This document shows, one piece after another, positions 26,373 through 40,600 of a stretch of DNA of 64,000 nt. The stretch is from CAINVV01 sp963663005 (GTDB taxonomy: Bacteria > Bacteroidota > Bacteroidia > Bacteroidales > Prolixibacteraceae). Positions within the stretch are counted from its first letter, which is position 1. Each line of letters begins with the position of its first letter. Under the pieces are notes generated by a model. It was not told where the DNA came from and ran no database searches. It worked only from the letters and a program-made list of their open reading frames with translations. The DNA lies in the NCBI GenBank assembly GCA_963663005.2, contig CAXXHH010000015.1, forward strand, positions 186,001 through 250,000, written 5' to 3'. The position numbers and the translations under genes are program-made.

Positions 26373-27662
26373 CTAATCCTTAAGGCATCTGACCGATAGT
26401 CCATATTTTTGGCTGATGAAGCTTTTGGTCATAATTCCATTCCCAAAATAGAGATACCGATAATTGGCTACAGTTGTATTAACAGCTGTGGAACTCCACC
26501 AATTTCCATAACTCCCCACCTGATCAAATTCACCGGGAGCGGTACGAAAGCCTCCTGGCAAGCCTGTGAAACCTGTCTCATTCGTTGCAGCAGCATTGGG
26601 ATTCTTCCAGGTAATAATACCGGCCTCCTTTAATTTTCCGCCTGCCAGCGATTCGCCACCCAGTTTATCAGATAAGGTAGTCCATTCCGCATCGGAAGGA
26701 ACATGCCATCCGGTCGGGCACAATTTTTTCGTATTAACGGCATACCAGTTGTAAAGGGCGCCAAACGAATTTTTATAGAGAGAAGAATCATTCGCATACC
26801 AACAGTAGCCAGGATTTACCGAATTATTCCAGTCGGAATTGCTATCAACATGCGGAATTGACGTACTATCCCTATATCGGGCGGTTCGCAAATTTTCGAC
26901 CATCCATACCTGCGAACCAATAGTCACAAAATGATAGAAGTTTCCACTTTTATCTTTGACAACTGATTTACCGGTAGAAAATGAAATTTCAGCGCCATAT
27001 GAAGTTCCGATGCTATTCGTGGCATAAGCCCGTAAATAATAGGTAGAATTCGGAGAAAACCCAGTCACCAGACTGCTAAAACTACCGCTTCCGGTTCCGT
27101 TGGAAGTCTGATTATCAGCGATTGTCGGTAACTTATTAACGCTCCAGCAAACGCCTCTCGCGGTAATTGGGGAACCTCCGTCGCTTTGAATTATCCCGCC
27201 TCCAGCCACAAGGCTATCTGACAGGATAGTTAACAAGGAGGTGGTTAAGGTTGGCATAACAGCAGAAACAGCAGCATTTACCTCATTCCCGTATCCTGTT
27301 CCAACACTATTAGTAGCGTAGGCTCTAATATAATAGGTCGTTCCGGGTTTTAAGCCGGTGATTGAACTATCAAAAAGGCCCAGGCCGACACCATCCACCG
27401 TAAGACTATCCTTCGATTTTGTCGTTGGATTTTGTTTTACACTCCAACAGACTCCCCTGGAAAGTATTGTAGAATTTCCATCTGAAGTCACTTCTCCCCC
27501 ACCGCCTACGGAGACAATAGCATTTGGAGTTGTTACAACATTCACTGCCAGGGTCTTAACCACCGGCACCTCCTTTACCGGATCCTTCTTACAACCCGAC
27601 AGAAATGCCAGTATCAAAAGGGATACGATTATTGGAAGGGCTATTTTTTTGATCCTAATCAT
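26373..27662 (-). CDS. FISUMP-domain lipoprotein (Fibrobacter succinogenes major paralogous domain)
   Basis: I chose the ATG at 27662 (MIRIKKIALP), 2 nt after the PorP stop, because it begins at the signal sequence with lipobox LSGC (Cys24); the upstream in-frame ATG overlaps the PorP gene. Residues about 40-230 hold two FN3-like units (RGVCWSVKQNPTT; PGTTYYIRAYATNSVGTGYG; and a second copy). The rest is a FISUMP domain (FHYVTIGSQVWMVENL, YGALYNWYAV, CPTGWHVPSDAEWTTL, FTGLPGGFRT, SVRCLKD). Such proteins sit on the cell surface. It may be co-translated with the PorP gene, so it may form part of the giant-protein operon. Confidence 0.88.
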   Translation of the reverse strand: MIRIKKIALPIIVSLLILAFLSGCKKDPVKEVPVVKTLAVNVVTTPNAIVSVGGGGEVTSDGNSTILSRGVCWSVKQNPTTKSKDSLTVDGVGLGLFDSSITGLKPGTTYYIRAYATNSVGTGYGNEVNAAVSAVMPTLTTSLLTILSDSLVAGGGIIQSDGGSPITARGVCWSVNKLPTIADNQTSNGTGSGSFSSLVTGFSPNSTYYLRAYATNSIGTSYGAEISFSTGKSVVKDKSGNFYHFVTIGSQVWMVENLRTARYRDSTSIPHVDSNSDWNNSVNPGYCWYANDSSLYKNSFGALYNWYAVNTKKLCPTGWHVPSDAEWTTLSDKLGGESLAGGKLKEAGIITWKNPNAAATNETGFTGLPGGFRTAPGEFDQVGSYGNWWSSTAVNTTVANYRYLYFGNGIMTKSFISQKYGLSVRCLKD

Positions 27663-27664
27663 TA

Positions 27665-28615
27665 TTAGAAATACCTCGGAGTGAAACGGCAATACCTTCT
27701 CTTCTTATACGGAAAATCATAGCTAAACATAAATTCGTGGGTGCCGGCATTCATCTGAGACGGGAGGAATGTTGTCAGGTCGTAAGCATATCCAACTTTA
27801 ACACTCTTATTTATAAATGCCTGAAATAAAAGTCCGTATGAATTTTGGAATCGATATGTCGCTCCAACCCAAACTCGCTCATAAAACAGCAGATTGGCAG
27901 AAAAATCAGCAATTGTCGGGGTATTATTGCTGGCTCTTACCAAAACAGTCGGCTTAAATTTGACATTATCGGCAACATCCAGCACATAGCCACCCATGGC
28001 ATAAAAATTCCGCTCTTCCTGGTAAACGGTTGCTCCGCCCTCCGAATTGATTTTATTTTGAAAAAATTTGGGCACGGATAATCCAAGGAAAAAATTATCG
28101 GCATGCCACATAAAACCAACCCCAAAATTTGGCATGTACTTTTTATTTATATCAAAGGCGCTAACCGGGTCATTGGGATCGTGCGTGATCAATTCGGAAA
28201 GCATTGCCTGATACCTGTTGAAACCCCCTTTAATCCCAAAAGAAACATATTGGTCATTATTGAGAAGAATGCGGAAGGAATAGTCGGCATAAAATCCAGT
28301 CTGCCGGTATGGACCCGCCCTGTCAGTGACGATAGAAAAACCAAGTCCGACGTTGTATTTCTTGAAAGGACCCTGAATCGTCAAGGTATTAGATTGCGGA
28401 GCTCCGTCGAAACCCACCCATTGAATTCTGGACATGGCCGTCACATTAACGTAACCCGACATCCCTGCATAGGCAGGCTGAATTGTGAGCAGATTGTTCA
28501 TGTATTGATTAAAAACAGGATCTTGCTGCGCGAACAGGTTCTGCTGGAATCCTAAAAGAAGAATTCCGAGAATTATCCATGAACAATTTTTTGCTATGTT
28601 GCTATTGCGTTTCAA
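27665..28615 (-). CDS. PorP/SprF family type IX secretion-associated outer-membrane protein
   Basis: Seen: a signal peptide ending FAQQ, then the family opening QDPVFNQYMNNLLTIQPAYAG, and beta-strand-rich sequence to the end. PorP/SprF proteins are needed to secrete or anchor partner adhesins with the CHU_C-type C-terminal domain. In Flavobacterium, SprF lies directly downstream of SprB and is needed for its export. Here the gene begins 33 nt after the giant protein's stop, the same order, which supports a secretion partner role. FISUMP follows by 2 nt. Confidence 0.92.
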   Translation of the reverse strand: MKRNSNIAKNCSWIILGILLLGFQQNLFAQQDPVFNQYMNNLLTIQPAYAGMSGYVNVTAMSRIQWVGFDGAPQSNTLTIQGPFKKYNVGLGFSIVTDRAGPYRQTGFYADYSFRILLNNDQYVSFGIKGGFNRYQAMLSELITHDPNDPVSAFDINKKYMPNFGVGFMWHADNFFLGLSVPKFFQNKINSEGGATVYQEERNFYAMGGYVLDVADNVKFKPTVLVRASNNTPTIADFSANLLFYERVWVGATYRFQNSYGLLFQAFINKSVKVGYAYDLTTFLPSQMNAGTHEFMFSYDFPYKKRRYCRFTPRYF

Positions 28616-28648
28616 AATTGAAAATATGAGAGCAATTAATACTATGCA

Positions 28649-31600
28649 TTAATAATATACGTAAACATACCCCTTCAACGATTGTCCACTGGATCCACCC
28701 AATTTCAGGATGTAATAGTAGACCCCCGGAGCGACAAGGCTATTCTTATTGAAAGTTGACTCGGAATATTTTCCGTCCCAGGCGTTTTGTTGGAGCTCGT
28801 AATTGTCACTTTGGAAAACCAACTGACCGGATCTGGTGAAAATTAATAGCTGAGTGTTTGGGAATTGCTCCAAACCGTCAATTAATAACTTGTCATTCAC
28901 ACCATCGCCGTTAGGTGAAATCAACTGCGGAATAATCGGAATTTCTTTAATTGAAATACGCTGCGTGCATGTGTCAAGCAATCCAACCTGATCGGCTACA
29001 GTCCAGATAACATAAGTCAGTCCGGTTCTGAACTTCACAGGAGAATCATTCGTAATCGTATCAACAGCACAGTTATCCCAACCAACTGGTTTGCCCAAAT
29101 CGATCGTATATTTATTCGGAGATCCGTCATCAGACTTAATATATTGAAGAGTCAGATCAATATCTTTCGGACACGTAATGGTAGGCGGTGTAACATCCAA
29201 TACCTTGACAAATACGCTGTCTTTATGGATACACCCGTTCTCATTTGTGAGGGTAACTGTATGCCATAAAGAAGACAACCGAACCGCTTCACGAGTTGTT
29301 TGAACCGGATTCGTGGCCCATCTGTACTTGTAACTGTTGAGAATATTTACGTCGGTACTTCCGTTGATCGTATCTACCCGAGCGCTTCCGTTAACATCAC
29401 TGAGGCACTGGACTGGCTTGATTTCAAATCCAAGCTTGATAGGATCAGGCTCTTTAATCTCACCGGTAAACGAAGAGGTACAACCACTTGCATCTGAGAC
29501 CACGACAGTATAGATTCCCGCTCTCAGATTAACAGCCGTTGCAGCAGTCTGAGAAGGTTTCGTACTCCATTGATACGTATATGGCGCAGTGCCTAACGTA
29601 ACATTAACTGTCAGAGTTCCGGTTGTATCTCCTGCGCATTTCAGCTCACCTGAAGGTACTAAAGTTGCCTTTAGCAAATCCGGCTGACCAACAAGAACCG
29701 GTTGAATTTCGAAGCATTTTCCACTTGGAGTTGCTCCTTTGATATAATAGATACCAGCACCTACGCTGTTTGGCGATGCAAGTGGCACTTTACCCGCAGA
29801 ATCTTTCCAATATGTAAATACCAAGCCCGGAGCAGAACCAGCAGTTACTTCTGGAAGTGTCAAATCTGCAGTCGATCCGGTACAAGAAGCAAGAATAACA
29901 GTATTCGTCTGAATCATGTTCTTGTTATCCGTGACAATAATATCGATCGGCTGCCTGATGTCGCAGGTACCGCTGGCATTCGTCAGGGTATAGTTGTAAA
30001 TAATATGATGTGAACCGACTCCAGCCGTTTTAGGATCAAAGATATTCGCATTGGCGCCAACGATCCCCTGACCGATAAAGGTTCCTCCCGAAGGTGTGGC
30101 CGAGAGTGTCACGGGAGCGTCGTTAATGCAATACGGTCCGTAAGTCCCATTGAATGTGGCCGAATTAACAATAATCGTAATTGGCGAAGTAGCAGAGCAC
30201 CCACTTGAATTTGTGATTTTCAATGTATACAATCCGGCATTGACTTTAGTAACTGCATTTATGGAAGGCGGATTCTGAACATCAAAATTGAATCCAGATG
30301 GTCCGGTCCATAGATATTTTACCATTCCCGGTGGATCACCAGCCAGCGTCAAATTATTTCCAGCGCAGATTGGGTTCATGTTTGCTGTAATTATCGGTGT
30401 CGGAGGCAGCGCTTTGAAAACGACATTTGTATCCGCGGAAGCGATGCATCCTGACTGATCAACCACAGTCAACGTATATTTCCCGGGCAACTTGGCACCA
30501 ATAAGCATTGGGCTCTGCAGCGAAGAAATAATAGTTGAATTAGGATCCTTCCAGGTATAGCTGCGCATTCCACTAGGCTCACCTTTCAGGCGAAGTGTAT
30601 CACCTACGCATACAGGCTGGAAGGAAACTTTTGGTTTAAAGTAAGATGTCTGTATTGATTTAGTGGCCTCACAACCAAACTTATCGATCACCGTCAGGGT
30701 GAAAGTTTCGGGTGCGGTCGAATAATTCGGAATTGAGGTGTCCGGAATAGTCGTGTTAGTATTAATCACCGCTCCATTTTGTCCCTTCCACATATAGGAA
30801 ACCATTCCATCCGGTCCACCCTTCAGCTGCAGCGTACTACCCTTACAGATAGGAACGTTTGCATCCAGCAGAGGTTCCGGCAAGGAGTGAATTATGACAT
30901 CGACCGTTCCGGTAGTAACCTTATTACTAGCGTCCGTAACGGTTAAGGTATAAGTACCCGCCTTCATCAACGTTACATTATTGATATATGGATTCTGATC
31001 GGCAGATATAAATCCGTCGGGACCTGTCCATGCGTATGATTTCATATTATCAGGCCAACCCAGGAGATAAAGAGTACCGCCGACACAAACCGGTTGCTGG
31101 TAATCCGCAGTGCCTGCTCCGACGAAAACCTTTGTAGAATCAGTGGACGTACAACCCAGAGGCGTAGTAACCTTAAGCTTATACCATCCGGCATCTGTTC
31201 CGACGGCTGTTGGAATAGCCATATCCTGTGTCGGATAGGTAATTCCACCCGGAGTTGTCCAAAGATATGAGTACGAAGCATCCTTTGGTCCGCCATTCAG
31301 GCGAATCTCTTGTCCAGCCTGAACAGGACTGTTAGATATCGCATGAGCAGTAACATCGCTGATAAGCAGCGTTACGGCAGTTGGCTTCAAACTACGGCAC
31401 TTCGTGGTTGTATTTTCAAAAATGGAATAATACGTTTTAGGGACCCCAACAACTTTCCATGTCGGTGTATCTATTACAGCCGTTAGCGCCTTGTCCGTGT
31501 ACCAGTATACCTTCATTCCCGCGACAGCCCTTATTCCATTGTTCGCATCCAATTTTTGAAGCGGTACCAATGCACACTCGTTGATAGTATCCTTACCCGC

Positions 31601-34600
31601 TAACACCGGAGATGCCGGTGCAGTCAGGACAGTAACTGTAACCAAGGTTCTGCTGGAAGAACATCCGGTAGTTTTATTGAACGTTTCAACATAAAGGATT
31701 GATTCGCCGGTTGCTTTTAACGAATCAGGTACGGCACCACCATTCTGATCGTACCATTTGTATCTAAACGACGTAGTATCGATTGGCTGCAATGTTTTGC
31801 TTAAAGCATACGGTAACTCTGATTCGCAGATAGTGACCTTGTTTGTAAGCAATGGTTTCGGAGCAAGTGGGAGAGCCACGAGGGTCAATTTCACCTGGAC
31901 TCTGCTTTTACTCACGCAGGTACCCAATTTAGCTTCAGCCCAGAATGGTTTTGTGCCAATAAAATTTAATGTTGGATTAGTCACAATATTTCCACCAACT
32001 GCTGCGTCGTACCAAACAATCGTTGATCCGTCGGTGGGCGCTTCAACGGCTGCCCGGATAACCTGGACTGGAGTTTTGACACATTCCGTGATGTCGCCGT
32101 TATTCCCATTATTCAAACGAACAGGATCATTCGGAGTAGGATTAATCGTCACCTTGACAGCGGTACGGACGGTAGGAAGACTTCGGCAACCGGTAACCTG
32201 GTTGACGGATCCGGCGTAGTATGTGGTTGTGCCGACCTGAAGGATAGAAAAGGTCGGAACATGATCAAGCGGAACTAAGTCGTTCTGACCATTAAACCAT
32301 TCGACACCATAACCTGCGGCAGGAGTTATTCTGGAACTATAGTTGCCTGTAGCTATTTGCGGATCACTGGCACACATCACCAATGTTGGCAGCGCTGTAG
32401 GAGCATTAGGAACAGCGTAAATTTCCAACGTAAATTTAACCCTGGTACTACTACCACAGGTCGGACTGGCGGCCTCAGCATAATAATCGACGGTTCCAAT
32501 TGAGTTAAGTGTTGGACTGGAGATTGGGGCTCCACCAGCAGGTTGCCGGTACCATTTAATATCATATCCCTCCGGAGAGGTAGCTGTCGCCGTTAGCGTT
32601 TGAAGTGGGTTTGAAGCGCACTCCCTCAAGACGCCAACCGCTGGATTTGTTGGATCCGGGATTCCAGGAACAGGAGGCAGCGGAGTACCAGAGATTGTCA
32701 GTTTGACAGCAGTACGGGTCAGGCTTCTGCAATCAGTGAGGCTATTCCTTGCTTCGGCGTAGTAAGTAGTACTACCCACGCCTGTCTGAGTTGGAGTTGC
32801 AACGGCTACTCCGCCAGTAGCGGCAGTGAACCACACCATTGTCTCACCGGATGATACCGTCGCGGTTGCGATGATCGTTTGACCGTTATCACATTCAGAT
32901 ATCTCAGTTTTGCTTGCAACAGGAGGAGCCGGAGCAGGATTTATCGTCAATTTAACAGCTGTTCTTGGCAGCGGACTGTTACAGGAACCTATGACTGCTT
33001 CCGCGTAATACGTTACTGTGCCGGGATTGCTCAAAGTAGGGCTCGAAACAATAGCTCCGCCAACGGCAGCATTGTACCAGTTGATTGTGGCGCCAGTCGC
33101 AGTAGCAGTTGCTGTCAATGTTCTGATTGGATTCGCTTCACATTGCGTATCCTCAGGAAGAATTGTTACTGGTCTTGCCGGAGTCGGATTAATCGTCAAC
33201 ACGACAGGGGCTGATCTGGTAAGACTGGTACAAGTCCCATCGAAGGCCTCGGCATAGTATGTTACCGTTCCCACATGATCCAGGAACGGTTCAGTCCCAG
33301 CCGGCAATGCTAGTGGAGTCCCACCTGTTGGAGAGGTATACCATCTGATTGCACTAGCGCCGGTGGCTGTAGCATGAGCATATAATGGGATAATTGTTGC
33401 CTCAGCACATTTCGTGGCGGTTCCTGTGCTCACGGGAGCGGCTGGTGCAGGCAGGATCGTCAGTGTAATTTTGGTTCTGGTAAGACTGGCGCATGTTCCA
33501 TTATCCGCTTCTGCATAGTAATCGATTGAGCCAACGCCGGTAAGGATTGGATTTGTAACCAAATTTCCAGCAGCGTTATACCATTTTACGGTAAATGGGT
33601 TCGGAACCACGGCTACGGCCCTTAGCGTTTGCTGAAGACCCGTTTCACAAACAGTTATATCGGAACCTGTTGGTGCCTCAGGATGAACAAGAATTGTCAG
33701 ACTTACCGCTGTTCTCGTCAAACTTCTGCATCCGGTTGTCAGATTAACAGATTCGCCATAGAAAGTTTTTGTTCCAATTGTAGACCATGACGGAGAAGCT
33801 ATGAGTGTTCCACCCGTTGACGCATCGAACCACTCAACTTTGGCACCGGCCGGAGGGGTCGCAACCGGGATTAAATTTTGTGTTGGCGGATCACAGACTT
33901 TAATATCTCCACCACTAGTAGGAGGAGCAGGGGCGGGATTAATGGAAATTGCAACCGCATCAGAAGGAGTACTCTGACACCCACCCTCGTTAATCACAAC
34001 AACAAAGTAATTGCCAGCACTGCTTACATCAGTACTGCGGGTTGTGGCACCATTCGACCACAAGTATGAGTATCCAACAGTGGAGGTCAAAGTTGTTGAC
34101 GTTCCTTCGCAAATACGCAGAGGTCCGGCAGGTGAAATGACCGGCTTAGCCGGTATTGGATAAACAAACACTTTAACGGAATATGGTACCGGATTTGAGC
34201 ACCCATTCGCAGTGACAGTAAAATTATAGGTAACCTCAACAGGAGCCGCTGTGCTATTATTTAGTACTTCACTAACATTACCAATCACTGGTATTACCTG
34301 ACTTCCGCTGATACCGGCAACGGCAGCCCTGGTCCAGGTGAAGGTAGCCCCCGGTGTCAAGCTTGTTGGAACATAATTAAATGTTGATCCGGTACAAACA
34401 GGTGGAGGGGTTAAGCTACTGCTCAAAGCAGGTGCTGGATTAACCCGAACCACAACATTTTTCGTACTGCTACATCCATTGAGCGACGTCGTGTACGTGT
34501 AGGTCACATCTATCGGCAGAGCGGTTGTATTTGACAAGTATTCACTGACATTACCTGATCCAAAATTTCCTGGCTGAGCGATCCCGCTGAGCGAGGCTCT

Positions 34601-37600
34601 GTTCCATGTGAAAGAGGCCCCTACAGTCGAGCTGGCAGGTGTATAGGAAAATAAAGAACCACTACAGATAGGAGGAGGATTTACCGGAGAGTTACTCAGC
34701 GTTGGTGTTGGATTCACGATCACAACTACATCATACGTTGTTGAGCTACTACATCCTGCAACAGCTAATGTGAAAACATATGTAACGGGAACAGGAATAG
34801 AGGATGAATTATACAATATCTCATTCGGATTGCCGGTTCCTGAAGCAGAAGGATTCAAGATATTGGTAACGGCTGCTCTTGTCCAGGAAAAAGTAACACC
34901 TGAACTCGTACTGGCAGGAATATAACTGAATACGGAATTACTGCAGATAGGAGTAGGTGTCAGAGTACTCGTTAGTACCGGCGACGGCCCGACTTCCACA
35001 CTTACATTTTGAGTATTGCTACATCCGTTGGCAGTCAACGTATAAATATAAGTAACTGTTATCGGCGCTGATGTGGAATTTTGCAATACTTCGTTAACCG
35101 CACCCGTACCAGTTGCCTGAGGATTCGTAATTCCAGGAATTGTAGGTCTGATCCATGTGTAAGTGGCACCATTTGTCAAGCTGGCCGGGGTATAACTAAA
35201 CACACCATTGTTACATAGCGGAGCCAGAGTCAGAGAACTAGATAAAACCGGTTTAGGATTGACTGTGACGACAACATTTTCCGTCGAAGAACAGCCACCA
35301 TATGTCAAAGTATAAACATACGTAACATTAACAGGATAAGAAGTTGTATTGATGAGGGTTTCATTTGGATCACCTACCCCACTTGCCGACGGATTACTTA
35401 TTCCATTTGTCAGGGCTCTGTTCCATTGGCAAATTGTTCCTGCAGTACTAGGTACTGGAGTATAATTAAATGGTGAGTCACTGCATACCGAAACAGAATG
35501 AGCACTTGTAAGGAAAGTTGTTGGGTTAACAGTAACGGTGATTGGATAGGTGGCTCCGACACAAGTCCCGGTAGACGAAGTTGGGGTCACCAGGTAGGTA
35601 ACAATACCCGCTGTAACGCTACTCGGATTCGTTAAAACCTGATTAATCGTGGAACCTGATCCGGCAGTTGCACCCGTAATACTTCCGGTAACTGTTCCAA
35701 TAGTCCATGCGAAGGAACTCGCAGTTGAAGAAATAAGGTTAATACTCACATTTTTACCACTGCAAACAGAAGCACTGTTGGCTGTCAAAAGCACCGGAAT
35801 CGGATTTACCGTAACAACAATTGAATAAGGAGCTCCGGAACAAGAACCCGTGGTACTGGTGGCCGTAACAAGGTATTGAACCGTACCCGGGAGAGCATTG
35901 CCTGGATTTGTCAGGACTTGATTAATCGAAGTTCCTGAACCAGCTGAGGCTCCCGTAATTCCACCCGTAATCGTACCGATTGTCCAGGTATACGTGCTGG
36001 CAGAAGACGCTGTTAAGCTAATGTTTGGACTATTCCCACTGCAAATAGTTGCTGTTTGGGATGTCAGTATGCTAGGCGCAGGATTAACAGTTACCGTAAT
36101 TGTATAGGGAGCACCCGTGCATGAACCCGAATTAGTTGTCGGTGTAACAATATATTGGACAGAACCGGCAGAGGTGCTGCTTGGATTTGTAAGTACCTGA
36201 TTTATCGTTCCTCCTGAACCCGCAGAAGCTCCGGTTATGGAGCCGGTAATAGTACCGACGGTCCAGGTAAAATTACTCGGAAGAGAGGCTGTTAATCCAA
36301 TATTTGGCGTATTTCCACTGCAAATAACGGCGGTAGCAGCATTTGTAACAGTAGGTGCCGGACGCACGGAAACGGTAATTGTAAAAGGATTACCGATGCA
36401 AGATCCGGCTATGGAAGTTGGCGTAACAATATAATCTACGGTACCGGAAATAGAATTGCTCGGATTTGTAAGGACTTGATTAATTGTCGATCCGGAACCG
36501 GAGCTGGCTCCCGTTACGCTGCCGGTAATAGATCCTACTGTCCAGCTAAAATTACTGGGCACGCTGGCCGATAAGGCAATATTTGCACCTGTGCCGTTGC
36601 AGGCAACAGCAGTTGGAGCATTTGTGATAATTGGCTTTGGAAGAACCGTTACCACGATTGTTCCTGCGATACCGGCACAAGAATTGGAAGTCGCAGTTGG
36701 AGTCACAATATATGAAACAGTCCCCGAAGCCGTATTACTTGGATTGGTCAGAACTTGATCAATCGTAGCACCAGAACCAGCGGTGGCTCCAGATATATTA
36801 CCGGTCACAGTTCCGACAGTCCATGTAAATGAACTCGCAACAGATCCTGTCAATCCAATTGCAGGACTAGTTCCGCTGCATATTGTGCTGTTGGTATTCG
36901 TCACTACAGGAGCAGGATTTACCGTCACGGTAATTGTTTTCGCCGCGCCAACGCATGATCCATTACTGGAAGTAGGTGTAACAATGTATTGCACTGACCC
37001 GGCGCTTGATGCGTTTGGATTTGTAAGTACCTGATTTATTGAGGAACCTGAACCTGCACTAGCGCCAGTTATACCTCCAGAAATAGTCCCTATCGTCCAG
37101 GAGAAGCTACTTGGCAACGAAGCTGTCAAAGAAATATTTGGACTCGTTCCACTGCAAGTCGTGGCAGTAGAGCCGGTAGAAATAACCGGAGTCGGATTTA
37201 CGGTCACAGTCAAAACGAACGGAATACCCGTACACGAACCGGCCGTTGAGGTGGGCGTAATAATATATGCCACTGTTCCGGCATTCGTATTGCTTGGATT
37301 AGTAAGAACCTGATTAATAGAGGAACCTGATCCATCACCGGCTCCGGTAATGCCGCCAGTTATATCACCAACAACCCACGTAAAACTGCTGGGCACGCTG
37401 GCAGTTAAAGATATGTTCGGACTCGTTCCGTTGCAGGTGGTCATTGTTGGTGCATTCGTTACTGTCGGTTTAGGAAGAACTGTAACAGTAATGATAGAAG
37501 GTGCACCTGAGCATGATCCGGTTACTGCAGTGGGCGTAACAATGTACTGGACTGTTCCGGCCACAGAATTTCCCGGATTTACAAGCGTCTGATTAATTGT

Positions 37601-40600
37601 GGCACCTGAGCCTGAAGAAGCCCCTGTAACACCGCCTGTTATTGTTCCAATAGTCCAGGCAAAGCCGCTTGTTATAGTCGCAGTGAGCGAAATATTCGGA
37701 CTTGATCCGCCACAAATAGTTGCAGTAGAAGGAGTTGTTACAGCTGGACCAGGGTTAACGGTAACTGTAATTGTATAGGGTGAACCAATGCATGAACCAG
37801 ATTGGCTGACAGGAGTAACCAGATAATTAACTGACCCTGCAGATGTATTACTTGGGTTAGAAAGAACCTGACTAATTGTTGCACCTGTGCCGGAGCTAGC
37901 TCCTGAAATACCTCCCGTAATGGTACCAACGGTCCAACTGAAATTGCTCGGAATCGAGGCTGTTAAACTTATATCAGGACTAGCTCCGCTGCAAATCACC
38001 TTGGTCGACGGAGTTGTCACGGCGGGTGCTGGTAATACGGTAACCGTAATTGTAAATGGTGTCCCAGTACAAGACCCGGATATGGATGTGGGCGTTATTA
38101 TATAGGCAACAGTTCCCGAAATGGTATTGCTCGAGTTTGTAAGCACCTGATTTATAGAGGAACCGGAACCTCCAGAAGCGCCCGAGACACTGCCTGTAAT
38201 TGCTCCAATCGTCCAGCTGTAGGTGCTGGGTATACTGGATGTCAATGTAATATTTGGACCTGATCCGTTGCAAACAGTTGCAGTCGGAGCGTTGGTTAAT
38301 ATTGGTTTAGGAAGGACAGTCACCGTTAACGTAAATGGCGTACCCGGACAAGAACCTGTCGATGCAGTTGGTGTTATTATATATTGAACAGTGCCTGAGG
38401 CGGAATTACTTGGATTGGACAACACTTGGTTAATGGTCGAACCTGAGCCTGCGGAAGCACCTGTGACATTTCCGGAAATAGCACCGATCGTCCATGCAAA
38501 ATTACTGGCAGAAGATGCTGTCAGGCTAATATTTGGACTCGTATCGCTACAAATAGTCGCAGTACTTGAATTAGTTACAACAGGCGCAGGATTGACAGTT
38601 ACAGTTATTGTTTTAGGAGTTCCGGTACAAGAACCATTTGAGGAGACCGGAGTCACAATGTACTCAACAGTCCCGGCAGTCAATGAACTCGGATTGGTCA
38701 AAACCTGATTTATGGTAGAGCCTGAACTTGCACTGGCACCAGTAACACTTCCTGATATTGTGCCAATCGTCCAGGAAAAGCTACTTAACACTGAAGCAGA
38801 TAAGGCAATATTCGGACTGGTTCCACTGCACGTAGAAGCGGTGTTGGCAGTACTAATGACTGGCGCCGGATTCACCGTCACAGTGACAGTGTACGGTATG
38901 CCGACACAACCATTTGATGTAGAGGTTGGTGTAACAATATAAGCTACGGTTCCTGCGGCCGAATTACTCGGATTTACTAAAATCTGGTTAATGGTAGATC
39001 CCGAGCCACTACTTGCACCTGTGATACTACCAGTAATTGTTCCTACCGCCCAGGTAAAACTACTTGGAATACTGGAAGTTAAGGCCACATCCGGACTGCT
39101 TCCGCTACAAGTAACTGCGGTAGGTGCACTCGTAACAACCGGTTTCGGCAGAACTGTAACCGTTATGCTATATGGCGCCCCAATACATGATCCGCTCGTC
39201 GCAGTAGGTGTAACAATATACTGAACGGAGCCGGAAACCGAATTACTCGGATTTACAAGAGTTTGATTTATACTCGGACCGGCACTTGCCGTAGCACCTG
39301 TAATTCCACCAATTATCGTTCCAATTGTCCACGTATAAGTACTCGCTAAAGATGCAGTCAGCGTAATATTCGGACTCGATCCGCTACACGTAGTAGCAGT
39401 AGCTGAAGTAGTAACTGCCGGGGCAGGATTAACAGTTACAACAATTGAATATGGAGCCCCGGCACAAGATCCGGTAACAGATGTTGGAGTAACAAGGTAT
39501 TCTATTGTTCCAATTCCACTTCCCGGATTACTTAAAACCTGAGTAATTGTATTTCCGGAACCACTGCTGGCGCCGGTAATTCCTCCAACATTTGCACCAA
39601 CCGTCCAGGTAAATGTACTTGGAGCAGAAGATGATAGTACAATATTAGTACTTGTTCCACTGCAGATGGTGGCGGTAGCGGGAGATGTAACCTGCGGAGC
39701 CGGATCCACGGTAACAACCAGCGTAAACGGTGTACCAATACAAGATCCGCTTACAGAAGTAGGCGTTACGATGTATGCAACCGTTCCGGCTACTGTATGG
39801 TCAGGATTTGTAAGCACCTGATTAATCACTGAGCCGGATGAATCGCTCGCTCCGGTTACGCTGCCGGTAATTGATCCAACTGTCCATGTAAAGGTACTTG
39901 GAATACTGGCAGTTAAGGAAATGTTCGGACTCGTTCCACTGCATGTATTCGCTGTTGAAGTGTTGGTTACTACTGGTTTTGGAAGAACCGTAACAGTAAT
40001 AGTATAAGGCGATCCCGGGCACGAACCCGATGTGGCAGTGGGTGTAACAATATATTGTACAGATCCGGAGTTCGTATTGCTTGGATTGACGAGTACTTGA
40101 TTGATAATGGTACCTGTATTTGCACTTGCCCCTGTAATACCACCATTGATGGAACCAACGGTCCAGGTAAAGCTGCTTCCTACAGTCGCAGTCAAATTGA
40201 TGTTCGGGCTTGTGCCGCTGCATATTGTAGCAGTGGCTGCGTTTGTCACGGCGGGAGCAGGATTAACCGTCACAGTTATCAAATATGGCGTGCCGACGCA
40301 CGATCCATTTGTAGAAGTAGGAGTAACAATATATTGAACAGAACCTATTCCGGAAGAGCTTGGATTCGTCAGAATCTGATTGATGGTTGAACCACTATTA
40401 GCGCTGGCTCCGGTAACTCCTCCGGTTATGGAACCAATTGTCCACGAAAAACTACTCGGCACATCAGCCGTTAGGGCAATATTTGGATTGGCACCGCTGC
40501 AAATAGTGAACGTATTGGAAGTAGTAACTACCGGTGAAGAATGTACCGTTACTGTAATAACAAACGGGTTACCGACACACGAACCATCGATAGATGTGGG